From: Eleginops maclovinus
Taxonomy: Eukaryota > Chordata > Actinopteri > Perciformes > Eleginopidae
Reading direction: 5' to 3'
NCBI RefSeq assembly: GCF_036324505.1
Contig: NC_086349.1
Coordinates: forward strand, 19,486,247 to 19,550,246
Length of the DNA stretch: 64,000 nucleotides
Shown here: positions 48,606 through 61,437 of the stretch, in pieces
How positions within the stretch are numbered: position 1 is the first letter of the stretch
How the letters are laid out: every line of letters starts with the position of its first letter
The notes under the pieces: generated by a model
Database searches by the model: none
The model's input: only the letters and a program-made list of their open reading frames with translations
What the model was told of the DNA's origin: nothing
Made by a program: the position numbers and the translations under genes

Positions 48606-51600
48606 CTGTGTGTGTGTGTGTCTCACCTGATAACCTTGGTAGCATTTCTGAGAACTTGCATGTTAACGTTGCAGGTCCCGTTAGCATGAGCCACAACATT
48701 GATCTCATTGAATTCAGCCTGAGGATGACGAGTGAAAGCCATAAAAGGTGAGAGTGTTATTTCTGTACATAATAAAATGTTATATCACAGGCTTGGTTAC
48801 ACACATACCTGCTCCACTTTGATGTCATAATCTCCAGGTAGCTTCTTCCCACGGAATAATTTTGCCCTGGTTAAAACAGAAAGACATCTTATTAATAGAG
48901 ACCTTAATTGATTGCAAATAATTAAGCATTCATCTATGATCACTTTAATAAAACCTGGATTATGAATGAATGCTGAATAAATCCTGCTCTGTTGAGTGAG
49001 AATATCCAATTTGCAGCACAGAGTAGATGAAATCTCCCTTTCACACTCTTCAAACTGCAGCACAGCCTCCTCAACACATCTTCCCTTCAATCTGGCAACA
49101 AGTAAAGCGATAAAACATTGCAACACTTTTGCAGGCTACATGATTGTTTGAAACCAAGCCCTTCAACAGCATCCACTCGGATGAAATGAAGGATTTCCTA
49201 CATGCTGATCCACTAGCAGTACCACTCAGTAGGGTTATTTCAGGACAATGCAGTGATGAAAATGGCTGCTCTTTTAATGAGTTTGAATTCAGCACTCCAA
49301 AACAGGTTGAATGAAAGTGACACCCGAGGGTCTTTTAAATTCCCTTTTTTTAAAAACATTCCTGCCATGGGATTTAAGATTAAGATGGATGAGTGTCTAC
49401 ATGCCGACACCACACAGAGATGAAAGCCGCAGCAAACAATGATTGCCGGTGTTAACAGTGTGTTTGATTCCTTTTACTTTTTCCTAGACCAATGTACCAG
49501 GGCTGGGCCTGACAAGATAAGCCGTGAAAGTACAACTGGGGTGAGCTGAAATAAATCAATAATAACGATGGCCCAACATTTTTTTTTTTACCCTTTTACT
49601 TCCACAAGTTCCCACGTAGGAGTTTTCCTTTTCACAGCTTCACACTCAAACTTAAACTTAGTGACATTTACTGCAGTGCAACAGTGTTAAATTGGTGTGA
49701 GGCTGAGCATTATGTAACTACCCTAATAGGATCCGTTGGAAACCTCCTTGTTTCCTTTTGGCTGTGTTTATATTTTTAGACGACATGCTGTGGAGTTCTC
49801 ATTCCCTCTTCCTCTAAGTTTGCGTCACCCTGCTGTCATGTACCCCGCACTCCCTGCCAATGTGGCGCGGAGGTAGAGCTGCATAATTCATCCCCAATCT
49901 AATTAGGGCATGGGGATCTATTTGGCTGGGGAGGAAAACAAGTATTAAAAATATGAATCACCGCTCATATATCTGGGAAAATGAAAAGCCTCATCTTCTC
50001 TGTGATGAATACGCTTTGTCAAAACATACAGTGTAGACTGAGGCGATGTTTCCATAACACGACCCAAGAACAAACACAGACACGAGGCAAAAAAAGATCC
50101 CTCTGATTTCATTTTGCCATTCACGTTTGAATGTTTGAATGGTTGCACTGCGCTTCATCACTATGCAGAACCCAGCCCAGCTTAGCAAACTGAGCATGGA
50201 AGCCCTGTGTTCAAAGGGGACACCACCCCTTTAGTTTGTTTGACTCAATCTTTCAGCACATTAATATGCATTAGTATTTTACAGTCCACTCACATTAAAC
50301 AGCTCCCCTACATGGAGGCCCTCTCTGTTTTCACTCTCCTTGTCCAGAAATAAAGGACGTTATTGTTATGTATTAGCAACATTTCTGCCATTTCCCTTGA
50401 GTAACATACTGACCTTAAAAAATGGGTTAGACTCTGGGCACTGTGCCTCACTGCTCACTGAGATGTTCACTTGGATCATTCATTTGAAAGAATCAATATT
50501 AGGACTCTTGACTTGAATTAAAGATGGGATGCGAATCCAAATTAGGCCAAAATCCTTTTCCTCTCTTCAGATTTTAGTAAGTAAGGCAACATAGACAATG
50601 AAAAATTAAGCTAGCTCATTAATTGTTGCAAGTTGTCAAAGTGCCAAAATACATATTGCTGCCAAATTATAATGACTATTTATTCATAATGATGATTCAC
50701 CCGGGAGCTTGGGTAGCGGGAGTCCATGCTGAATTTTAATGTCTCATCACTTAGCCTACTTAAGATTCACTCTTACACGTGGGTAGGGTTTGAATAAGGT
50801 AAAGCTTACAGTACAACACATTCATGTCATAAGTCCTGTTCAAGGCATTTGTGTTTTTGTAATATTGAACAGTGTGACTGAATATAAGACCCTCTACTTT
50901 ATTGAGCGACAACACGGAGAGAATAAGAAGCAGTGCATGTCGGCCATTAGTCTGATGAGACAGTGGAACATCTGCTCCTCTTGCCATAAGAGAAATTTAT
51001 AGCTCAGTATTCCTGGCACAAAACATCCTCTCTGACTGGCAGCCTCATACAACAAGTCAAAACGTTGTCTCAATGACAAAATGCTACTTTCTCTGCATAT
51101 GCTGTGAGCCTGGTAATTGCTTTGATTTTATCATCATGCATTTAATCTACAATTAATTATTCTGCTTTACACGACCTGTTATACAACCCTTTCTTATTCA
51201 GATGACCATAATAATGTGCTCTTCTTTTCTATAACTGGCTGATTCTACAACTGCAGGATATTTTGCATTTAAAGGCCTCTGCCAAATCTTTAACCCTTTT
51301 CTTAGTTTAGCATTTAGTCTTTGAGTCATTTTACAGATTTAACAACCTTTTTTACACAACACATTAAGGTTTACACACACAATGTTTCATTTTTCCCAAG
51401 TATTGTCAGGGTAACAAAGTATGCAGACAGTGCTGTCAGAAAATTGTTTGTGTGTAAAATATCATCTGGGATTTGTCTCTTCTGATCTTAAAAATAGATG
51501 TTGATGACAGAGCCTTCTGCCAGATGCAATTAGTCTGAAGGACTCTTTCCTGATTTCATTCTGTGTCACCGGTATTCATCACTCTGGCTTTTATTTACAG

Positions 51601-54528
51601 CATCAGGCAGATATACTGTCAGACAAGATAGATACAGCACATAAATAAGCTGAGTGACTCAAGGTGGACCAACATTACAGAGGATGTTGGGTACTTAGAG
51701 AAACCTGCATGAAAGTAAAGACATATTTCAACTTCTTGAAACTTGCCAGCAGCTATATTTTTTGACGGTTGTCTTCCTGCCTCTTTGAGAGCTGAATACA
51801 AAGTATCCTTTTAAACATGGAAGCCCTTTTCTCAATCTTTCTCCTCTCACTCAATGTGATATGTTGTTTATGTATGTTATAGTTAATGGTCCGAACAGCA
51901 CAGTTTCAAAAAGTGGCACCAAATAAATCACCTATAAGCTACAGAACAGCCAATGTGAATGACCTACACTACACTGAGTGAATCAAGATTGATTTGCAGT
52001 GCCATCGTGACTTAAACCCCCAGGTTAAAGGTTGCATAAACGCAAACAAAAAGAACCAAAAACACGTACCACTCCGCCCTCAGTGATATTGAGCAGTCAT
52101 GAAAAATAGATGCACCACTCAGACAGAGGAAACCTTTGAATGAAGTATTTCTGCTCAGTCTCCCAAGTGGATGTGTGCTGGATATATGAAGCAAGAAACC
52201 ATTTAGAGCAAAACTAGTCTGAGGAGCTCATAGACTCAATGAACTAACATTATATCGAGTAAATTGCATAAGGAAAGATAAATCATGTCTAAGCAGTGAT
52301 ACACCTGCTGGCAATACTTCAGATGTGGCTTAATACAGACAGTTAGAACAATGGAGTGTAAAACATTATCTCATTCCCAGCTCTACCAACTCAATGTTCT
52401 CAATTAGAATGACCTAAAAAAAAACATGGTTTTAGTTTAATTTATTATATTGAGTTTTCCTGCCAGAACTGCAGAGCAGATTCAGTGTTTTGGCACATCG
52501 AAATGTAATCCTTATTCTCCAACAAGCAGCTTCCTATTCACTCACAACAAATGTGGAACAAGTGGATGCAAAAGTCTGGCGTCCTTCCTGCTGATCTTAT
52601 TAAAATTGATCAAAGGCTCTGTTATATGAATGGCTAGTCCTGCAGACATATACAGTGTACACTCCAAGTCGACCTGAATAAACCATGCCGATATCCTAAT
52701 TTTTTGGTGAGTTGGTGTGTTTTAAGGGCATTTTCCTCAGAGGATTTAATTACATTTTCGGATGTGCATAATTATCAGCGTGAAATTAAATCCTGCATAT
52801 GCATGAGATACAGATGACATAACATATTAACCTTGATGTGTCAACCATGTATAAAACAAGACATTCATACCAGATGCATCTCAAATTTGAAGGCGATCCT
52901 GTCGAACAATGTTTACTGTAGGTAATTTATACTGTAGGAGTTCAAATCAGCTCCAACTACCAAATGTTGTGATGGTTGCAAATGGTTAGAGGATATATTT
53001 TTATGTTATTTCCATGCGTTTGGAAGCAAGGGTCCATAAAATCAGTTTACCATCCAGTGTGAAAGTGCTGAAAATTAAAAAGGCACCATAAAGCTGAGTT
53101 CTGGTTTCCTGATTTTTAACTCTTGGTGACAGCTGATAATGTCCATAAATGCTATGCAACAGGATGCAATATCACATAGATGAATTGTGGGATATAGACT
53201 GTGTTATCCAGATGCACAGCTCTTACACACACACACCTGGAAAATGTGTCAGCTGTGTAAACAATCGTTGATCATGAGGTGATGGAATTAAAATACTGTG
53301 ATATTAACACCTACACAAAATAGGTTTTGTCTAAGGTTGTGTGCAAACTGATTTGGAGCATTTTAATTCCTTACTACAGTCGACTGACAGCGAAGCTCGT
53401 TCTAAGCTACCTCAGAGATAGATCCCACAGGACGCTGACTGTCAGTGCATCAGCTTTAATGTCTTAACGAACCCTCTATTGGCATTCATTTTTACAAAAT
53501 GGTCCTTTCTCCCAGCAGGATGAGTATATGTGGATGGTGCTATTTAATTTTTCTACTCTACATGCTATAACCACCCCATATACTGCACATGACTTGTATG
53601 TTCGACCAATGGAAACCACCATGTGCTGCAGATACAAGTCATGTGATCTATCAGTGAGCAGGGGGAAACCCCATTGATGGAGGGAAAGCACTGCAGTGTT
53701 GAGATCACTAACAGGGAAATTATGTACATTTTCATATTTTGCACAACTTGTGGATCATCTTTTTTAGGAATGTCGAAATGTTACATTACAGGGTGTATGA
53801 TGTGAGTTAATGGAAAAAAGGTTTTACAAGCTGCTGTCATACACCATGCTTTCTATTGCTACAATATGTATAACCACACCAAATGCCACAGAAAGACCCA
53901 TCTTAAAACACAGACAAATAGAGGACAACGAAAATGATGTATCTCCAATTACTGCTGTAAATAAATAGCCCGTATTTGCTTAATTACTGGATGCCTCTTG
54001 AATTATCATTACACAGGGATGCTAAACCATCAAACCACAGGAGTAGTGCCCATTTCAATCTGCAGGGTGCATGAAACACATGTTGTTGTCAAAGAAAATC
54101 AGCATAAGGATGAGAAACAAATGATACAAAACCATAAAAGATTTGAGATGGATTTAATGACTTTGTAGAGAAAACATATTGTCTTACCACTCCTGTTGTG
54201 GTTCATCAATTACCAGGAGAATCTTGAACTTCTTAGGCGTCGTGACTTGTGTCTGCTCCACTAGCCCTGCTGAGGCAGCTGTCTGCTTAACAACGTTGGT
54301 GATGGAGCTGAAAAAGCCTGCTCCACTGGACTGAGATGGCTGGGGTTTTCTCTCTGGAACAGGGGAAGTGGCTGGAGGTGAAGGCCCAGTTGTAGGAGAC
54401 TTGGCAGGGTTGGTGGAGGCAGGTGGAGCAGCCTGAGCATTGTCAGGCCTCTGGAGGTCTGTCATGTAGCCATTGGGCAGGTTGGAGATGAACGTGCTGT
54501 CCGAGAGACGCCGACGCAGATAATTCAT
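46432..54528 (-). CDS. syn2: Synapsin II, synaptic-vesicle phosphoprotein (IIb-type C-terminus)
   Basis: Binds synaptic vesicles and actin and holds the reserve vesicle pool; the core is an ATP-grasp fold. Exons in transcript order: 54528-54188, 48866-48809, 48718-48627, 48385-48229, 48081-47992, 47852-47790, 47596-47454, 47367-47292, 47113-47011, 46866-46720 and 46566-46432. Domain A is [13 protein letters not shown] with the PKA/CaMKI site Ser9. A Pro/Ser-rich linker follows, then domain C ([53 protein letters not shown]). The last exon ends [10 protein letters not shown]...VQAN, the IIb-type end. The exons total 1405 nt, one too many: exon 8 has an extra A where the conserved WKTNTG should be read, bringing a stop at 47315-47313. 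Without it the protein would be 467 residues, close to human IIb. The locus next to raf1 and vgll4 supports SYN2. Confidence 0.93.
48579..48621. repeat. TG/CA microsatellite at syn2 exon 3 donor
   Basis: A 43-base TG run with one interruption (TCTG). On the coding strand of syn2 the intron begins gtgag and continues straight into CA repeats, so the repeat starts within ten bases of the donor. Confidence 0.95.
48867..54187 (-). other. syn2 intron 1 (5.3 kb)
   Basis: By far the largest syn2 intron. No nested gene is recognised on either strand, and in particular no TIMP. It contains a perfect 14-bp inverted repeat at 53586-53599 and 53632-53645 with a 32-base spacer. Confidence 0.65.
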
Positions 54529-57399
54529 GGCTGCAGCTGAGAGAGAAGAGTCAACTAGCACTGGGTGTGGAAAATGATTCTGCAGAGTCCCTTTTCCCAG
54601 TGTACACCTGACGATGGCTGAGCTCTCAATGCAAACTCCCAGCAAATGTGTTCCCTCCCAGTTCAGCAGAGCCTCCTCAGAGCACCCCCTCACGAGCAGT
54701 GACGCTTCGCTCTCCCTCAACCAATCCCCTTCCCCTGTGCTTCCCTCACCCACTGCAAATGATGCTCCAACGCTCCTTCCTCCTCTCGTTCTCTCCTCTC
54801 TTCACTCTCACTGGTGTGCCTGCCTTCCCTACCCCTCCCCCATTTTCTACTGCCTCACAGGCGTCATGCTTTCTTGAACCACAGCATTTTAGATAGAGGG
54901 GTTTCCAGTGTAAGTGCAGGAGGGTATACAGAGTACTACACCATAATTGCCTTCCTCCGGCTCCCCGTTTCTTGTGTTTTCTTTGCCCCCTGTCCATGCG
55001 CAGCATTTGTGTGTGTGCGTGTGTGTGTGTGAAATGCAGCCATGAAATCTAAAATGGCTGTTTGGACTAGTGGGCAATGTTGAATTAGAGGAGAAGCATC
55101 AGCAGCAGTCCACTGAGACACAAGTGCCTGCAGTAAACCCTCTCTCTTAATTGACTTTTCAATCCCATTTAGCTACTGATTTTCTAGACATTTTTTTCCT
55201 CACTGTTTTTTATAAGACCAAATTAGAAGGCACTTGTCTACTATGGCACAACAATATTATGTGCAAATAAATGTTCATATACACATTTACGTGTGTACAC
55301 ATAACATCGAAATACTTCCATTCCTTATGCTGAAAAGAAGATATATTTGCATTTTATTTATGACTAATTATATGTCTTATTTGCACAAAAAAATGTGAAC
55401 GTCAAAGGTGACAACTGCCACTAGTACTCTTTTATATAATACATACATGGCTGTTCTGAAACGTTTTAATTGTTAAATACAAGGAAAATACTTAGAAAGA
55501 ACTAAATCACATCTCCAATACCAGATGGATATTTTGAAATTGCATCAGGAAACAGATCAATAGATCAATAACACACTCGCCACAAATCTTGTCAAGGGGC
55601 TGCACAGTTCACCATTCTGAAACAAACAACATGGACACTGGAGCACAAATCAACCTAGGATTAATACATTTTATTACTAAGGCAACAGAATATTTATTTC
55701 TCAGCGTGAACTCTTTTCTACCGGAAAGCCATAAAGTTAACTGCTTTGAGCAAACTCCCTCTGCCATCAGGAGAGTTAAACCGCACTGACAGGCACAAGC
55801 CACTGTCGAGTTGTGCACTTGGATAATTGAGTAAATATAGCATCAGGCTATTTGCAGAAAAACACTCTGACCTTGAGTACATAGCCTGTAGTATATCATT
55901 ATACAAAATAATACATTGTGTATGAACTGGGGATAAAGTTAGAATATAACAAAATGTCTCAAAAACACATCCTTGCATTTTTTATATCCCTTTATTTGTT
56001 GAGTATTAATGTACGCTTTGTCGAAATTGACTTTGTATTACTATACTGTTACTATTTGTAAACTTAATGCTGCACAAATAAATATATTTTTAAGTTTTCC
56101 AGTGAATTGTCAGAGGTTTAATTTGTTTAACTCAGACATATATCACTAATTTGGGGATGGACCAGACTCAGACAGAAGGGAGATTTGGATATTTAACAAT
56201 AAATCATCCAGAAATAAATTGCCATTTGTCAAAGCCAAGCTTCACATGAATAGTGGAGTTGTGTGAAATCGGTGAGTCACAAACTCCAGCTCTAATTATA
56301 GCTTGTTTGTTTGCACTTTAATATATCATTCTGTTTCCCCATATTGTAATTTTACTGTCATTCATTCTGGTTATTCTAAAAAACTGTTGCATACCTATTG
56401 TATACAGTCAATGTTTCTCTGTTATTGAAGTTTTCTTGTCCAAATTGAATCCAGGGTGTAATGAGCGAGTGCATTGTATAATGTACAGATTGTACAATAT
56501 ATGATGATGTATAAATAAAGGATTTGCATAGTGTCAGTTGTACTGTATGAAGAAAGAGTAACGGATAAGGATATGGGGCACCCCTTGACTGAAAAGGACC
56601 AGGGTGTCTCTTGTACTTTTTGAATGTTGTTCATAACAGACAGTGATTAGCAGGGTCTACATTGTACATGAATTTTTACTTGAGATAAAGCTGCACCACA
56701 CACTGGTTTTTATTCATTGATACTTGGGTGACATCCACTGGTAGTCGCCGTGTAGTACATTAACACATACCTCAACTCTTTAGAACAAAAAAGTCACTAA
56801 TATGTAGATAAGATAAGATTAAACAGAACGATAGAAAATCCTCCCTTTATTGTCTGGATTTTGTGCAGATTCTTGCATTGTGCTGTTAGACTATCCAATA
56901 TGTTGAAGGAACTACCTAAAAGTGTTTATTTTCTCAATTTTTGGAGACCACATATGGCAGCATATTGTCTCATAGCCTACTTATAGCCTACATACACTTT
57001 GTGGAAATAGATGGTTAACATCATCAGCTGATCAATATTTTTTGTACAGCTGATTAAAGAAAGCTTTGCGTTTGTTATTCCATCTACATTTATTTTAAGT
57101 AAAACAAATGGTTTCTCTGTTTGATATGCAGCAATTGGTGTCCATTTTCTAAGTTGAATATATTAGTGTTTTGTGTTAGTTAAAGCATGTCTGCTGTGAG
57201 CAGCTTCATTAACTTTATTGTAGGTACAGTACAAAGGCTGTTGGCTGTTTCGATGGTAGGCAGACCCCCACACAGTGGTTCATCACAAATCACAGTATTT
57301 ATACAAAATTAATGAACCTGTTAGCTTAATGTCATCTCAAGTTTTGTGTGGTTCTCTGCACCGTCGTCCCTGTTCGCCTCGTCTCCGCTAGGGCCGCTC
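54529..57399. other. syn2 5' flank and intergenic DNA to vgll4
   Basis: syn2 and vgll4 are divergent. The syn2 frame stays open upstream to an ATG at 54753, but domain A begins at 54528, so this is taken as 5'UTR. A pyrimidine-rich stretch lies at 54640-54850 and a GT microsatellite at 55008-55031. No other gene is seen in the AT-rich remainder. Confidence 0.55.
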
Positions 57400-57510
57400 T
57401 CCACTCTTTTGTTTGGGGACTGGTGAAGTGGCAAAGTACGTGAAGGCAGTGTAAAGGCAAGCTGGGCTAGCCATGGCGGTGGTTAGGCTGTAAAGCGTTT
57501 TGTCGATAAA
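57400..57510 (+). other. vgll4: vgll4 non-coding exon 1 with short uORF
   Basis: A GC-richer stretch ends in a good donor (ATAAA|GTGAGT) at 57511. It holds a six-codon ORF with strong start context (GCCATGG) at 57473-57493, stop TAA. The transcription start is not defined; the exon is inferred because the next acceptor (58087) leads straight into the vgll4 coding exon. Confidence 0.5.
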
Positions 57511-58087
57511 GTGAGTAACTTTAACATCACTTTTAACGTTACGCTATTTTGGAATGGTGTTGTTCGGTAAACATCGAGCAAATGTACCGTAATGTAAGCT
57601 CTCACTTGACTAGTTAGGTGTAACCTTAGTTCAACGTTTATTCTATATAGGCGAACTAGCTTGACTACAAAGTTTTGGATTAGCTTAGCTGCTAATGGCA
57701 AACGTTAGTTTGTCAAAGTAGCTAAAGTAAGCTTTCTAGTTTATTAGCTCCTGCAACTAAGACAGCAGTTCGGTAACTAATGTAACAATAATTGACAATT
57801 TGTGTCGCAATAATAATAACAATCAGCCTACGGAACTTTCTGATCTACTTTACTCATCGATCAGTGAAAGGTAACATAACATTGTAGCGGTTAGCTGAAG
57901 CTACGTGTTTAGCTAGCGGGACTGCTAACTGTTAGCATTCAAAGCGTTTACGTCAACGTCAGGATACCTCTTGTTATCCACAGCTAACAGCTAACGTCAA
58001 GAGAACACTTTCATTTTCCATTAAATTACTTGTAAACTAATCTAACACTTTGGCTAACGTGATCTTTTCTTTGTTTCTCTTTTTTAG
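57511..58087 (+). other. vgll4 5'UTR intron
   Basis: The intron runs from GTGAGT to a T-rich acceptor ending TTTTTAG. It is AT-rich, and no element is recognised inside it. Confidence 0.45.
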
Positions 58088-58133
58088 GATTTAACTTTTT
58101 TGTTCCTGTTGCTTGTGTATCTTGCTAACATAA

Positions 58134-58160
58134 ATGTTAGCAACAAGCCTGTTCGTGTAA
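58134..58160 (+). other. uORF abutting the vgll4 start codon
   Basis: ATG at 58134 opens eight codons ending in TAA at 58158-58160. The vgll4 ATG follows at once at 58161, so stop and start touch with no spacer. Confidence 0.7.
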
Positions 58161-61100
58161 ATGCTATTCACTAGAATGGACCTGTTGAACTCTCAGTTCC
58201 TGGACAAGATGAACAATAACATCGGGAGACTGCACTACGAAGGTTAGTTTGACATTGTTTGTGTGACGTTATGCGTCTTTATAGTGTGAATTTCAAGTGT
58301 GATGTTGAACCAACACGTTGTGGTTTATATAATTACAAGAATCAATTCTCGAGTGTTTTGGTTTTCTACTTTTATTTTTTGCTTCAATTTGGATCTTAAA
58401 GATACATCAGTAAATGTTAAACTCACTTTGTTAAACGGAGATAAATTGAAATCTAGTGTGTGTATGTTTAACTTCTTAGTTGGGTAGACTAGAACTCACT
58501 TGTCAGTGTAACGTAAATACCGGAAATGCTACACAACAATTACTCTCAGTATTTCTCATAACCTCCTTTGAAGCTTAAAAAAAAAACTTCTAACACTCCT
58601 ATTAACCCACAACGATTTGAATACAGTATGATCCAGATCCATAAGAACAAACACTATAAATAAGGCCTAATGTAATGTAGGAATGGTGAGACTTATGTCT
58701 TGAGTGCACTGATAGTGTCTATGGGGATGCCATCATCCCAAATACATCTTGTTATGATATGAGTAAACAAAGTTTCCAGGAAAATGTATTGACAATGACA
58801 GAGTTGTTTTTAAGAAGAGGGTTGTACTTCAAAACATAAGGACTCTCTGTTTGATTGCACAACTTTGTTTAATGAAAGCTGTCTTCAGAAATCAATTTCA
58901 CCTCTGAAGACCAAACAAAGTCCTCAACTTTCCATATTCAGGAGAGTTATCTGGAAGACACTTTACTTGCTCTTTAGCGATCATGTTTTAAGATGATATG
59001 ACTAAGCTAAAAGGCTTAATCAAACCATTTTCTGCTCTAAAATTGCAGGCCAACACCATGTTAACTGTGGTCATGTTCGTGTTGCTAGACTCTAAATGTA
59101 ATTAATATTATTTGTACTGCTGTTTCCTTTCCCACAGATGAGTCCAGGACACCCTCCCTTCCGACTGCTATGTCCAACATCACTGGCCCTCCTCCTCACT
59201 GCCCAAGCAAACGAAAGTATGGCGAAGAACAAATGGACGACCGAATCAACTGTGATGATGACCACATGACCAAAATGAGCAGATTGTTTGCCAGCCAACT
59301 GTAAGCACCTATACTCAAATCCATGTCCAAAATACTATATAAAAAAAGTCTGTTTTAGTTTTTCACATAACATTGCTTTCAGTGTATAATTTAAACCCTT
59401 TACCTAAGTAAGCCAACAAAAGTGTAACCCACCCAAATGTCTATTCACTGACTGCCTTGCCTTAAACAACAGAAATATAATATTACACACATAGAAGATC
59501 TATTCATTTTATAAAAAAGAATCCCTTCTCTGTTAAGGCCAACAGTCACGATAAAATTCTTGCACACCATAAAGTCGTATAGGCAGGTGGGTAGGATTAC
59601 AGCTCTTCAGTTCTTTTTCATGCATTTCAAGAAAGAAATCAAACAATCAAACTATTCAGCTGGAAAATACTTTGTTTGAACTTTTTCTTTAATTGTTTTA
59701 TGTCTGAATGCGACCTTACAGCATTAACTCTGGTGGAATGCAAGGGTCCCCTCCAGGCTCAAAGTGTCATCATTTTAGGAGACAACTTGATTACCAGCAG
59801 AACAAATTCTGCAGGAGGGAAAAATCATAGCGGATTCTGAGAGATGCCTACGACCACTGACGTGCTGCAAATTACAAAAGAGAAGCCCACCCCCCCCAGT
59901 TTAGGCTGTGTACACTAGCAGCTGTAGATTGTCTACGAAAAGGAAAAAACTGTTGATATATATTTAAAGTGAACGTTCTTTTCCTAGGGCCCGTCCATCT
60001 GCTGGAGACAATCGTAATGAACACTGGAGCCTTGCTCACACTCCTATGGAGCATGTTACTTCATCCTCCAACGGTCCCCATGGGAACCACCTGTATGCTT
60101 CTTACTCTAGCTATGCTGTAGACCAGCCTCTGGTTCTGACCAAGAGCATCCACGACGTTGGAGTCAGGACCCAAGGGAGGTCTGTCATCAGTGGGACTGT
60201 GGAACGGCAGCAGGTACGTCAACTTATAGAACTTGTTTAGGGTATAAGTTATGTTACCAATGAGAAAAAAAGAAAGCATGTAACTGTAATGGGGGAGTGA
60301 TACAATGGAGTGCAGTATAAACATTGAATCATCATGCCTGCTGTATCTGAGGGCCCATGATTGATCCACATGATGTACATTTCATGGTGTGACTATAAGC
60401 GAAAAGGTCTTATTGCAGCTGAACATTTTGACTGCGCAAGCTGTAGCGAGACACTTCCCCACGTCGATGCTTCTCATCTCCGACGTACTGATATATTTTA
60501 ACCTCCTTGGTCCTGCTTTTGGTAAGCGGTCACACCCATTCTCTCCTTATGCTTTCTTCTTGTTGTTTAACCAAAAAAAAAAATGTACCCGTGCGTAATG
60601 AGATCGACATCTTGTTAGCTATCGCTTATGTTCGTCAGTACACAGATAACAGACTGTAGTATGTATACGATTTCGTCCGTGTGCAAAGTCTACAACTGTC
60701 CGTGTACATGTTGTTTTGACACCTGATTCTAATAGTTTTAGATTGGTCTGTTGAGTCTACTACTGTCCTGTTTTTTTTTATTGAATCTTGTGGAGACAAT
60801 TATTTTACATAGTAGGAGAATGTTACATTTTCAATTTACCTTTAACCAGTAAACTCTTTTCAGTTATTTATTAACAATGTGTGCAATATATAAGAATATA
60901 TTAACCACCTGTAGCAATATACTAACCTCTGCTGAGTATTTTACATAGTTCTTTGTAGCTGATTGTATGAATTATTTCCACCTATAGAATCGTCCCTCTG
61001 TTATTACCTGTGCCCCTGCGAGCAACCGTAATTGTAACCTGTCGCACTGCCACAAGAACGACTGTTCACCCAGCCCACCTGCTGATGAGATGAAGACCAA

Positions 61101-61437
61101 CGGTGAGCCAAAATCATTACTCTACATAATAATAATAATAATCTAATGTTTATATTTAGTAGTTACTCATATTTGTGATATATTACATGCACGATAATAA
61201 TGTGTTGTTTTTGCCTCCACACATAATGGCCTTTCAGCCAACACAGAATGCGACCCTGTGATTGAGGAGCACTTTCGCCGCAGCCTGGGAAAGAACTACA
61301 AAGAAGCAGAGCCTGTGTCCAACTCCGTGTCTATCACAGGATCAGTGGATGATCATTTTGCCAAGGCGCTGGGAGATGCCTGGCTTCAAATCAAGGCTAA
61401 GGATGGGGGTCATCAAACCCCAGAGGCAGATCAATGA
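58161..61437 (+). CDS. vgll4: VGLL4, vestigial-like TEAD cofactor
   Basis: Competes with YAP for TEAD transcription factors and so opposes YAP output in the nucleus (family knowledge). Exons: 58161-58242, 59138-59300, 59988-60213, 60988-61102 and 61238-61437. The total is 786 nt, 261 residues, in frame throughout (human about 290). The start MLFTRMDLLN matches the vertebrate MLFMKMDLLN form. SKRKYG and SRLFASQL in exon 2 and NRPSVITCAPA with a Cys/His segment (NCNLSHCHKNDC) in exon 4 are conserved. Two TDU motifs lie in the last exon: VIEEHFRRSLGKNY at about 203-216 and VDDHFAKALGDAW at about 232-244. The C-terminus stops about 17 residues after the second TDU, shorter than in mammals. Which vgll4 paralogue this is cannot be settled. 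Confidence 0.93.
58243..60987 (+). other. vgll4 introns 1-3 of the coding region
   Basis: Introns 58243-59137, 59301-59987 and 60214-60987 hold no recognised exon, repeat element or RNA gene. Confidence 0.6.

Noticed and set aside
54614..55121. Several + and - ORFs upstream of syn2
   Set aside because: They arise from a pyrimidine-rich stretch and a GT microsatellite; no protein family recognised.
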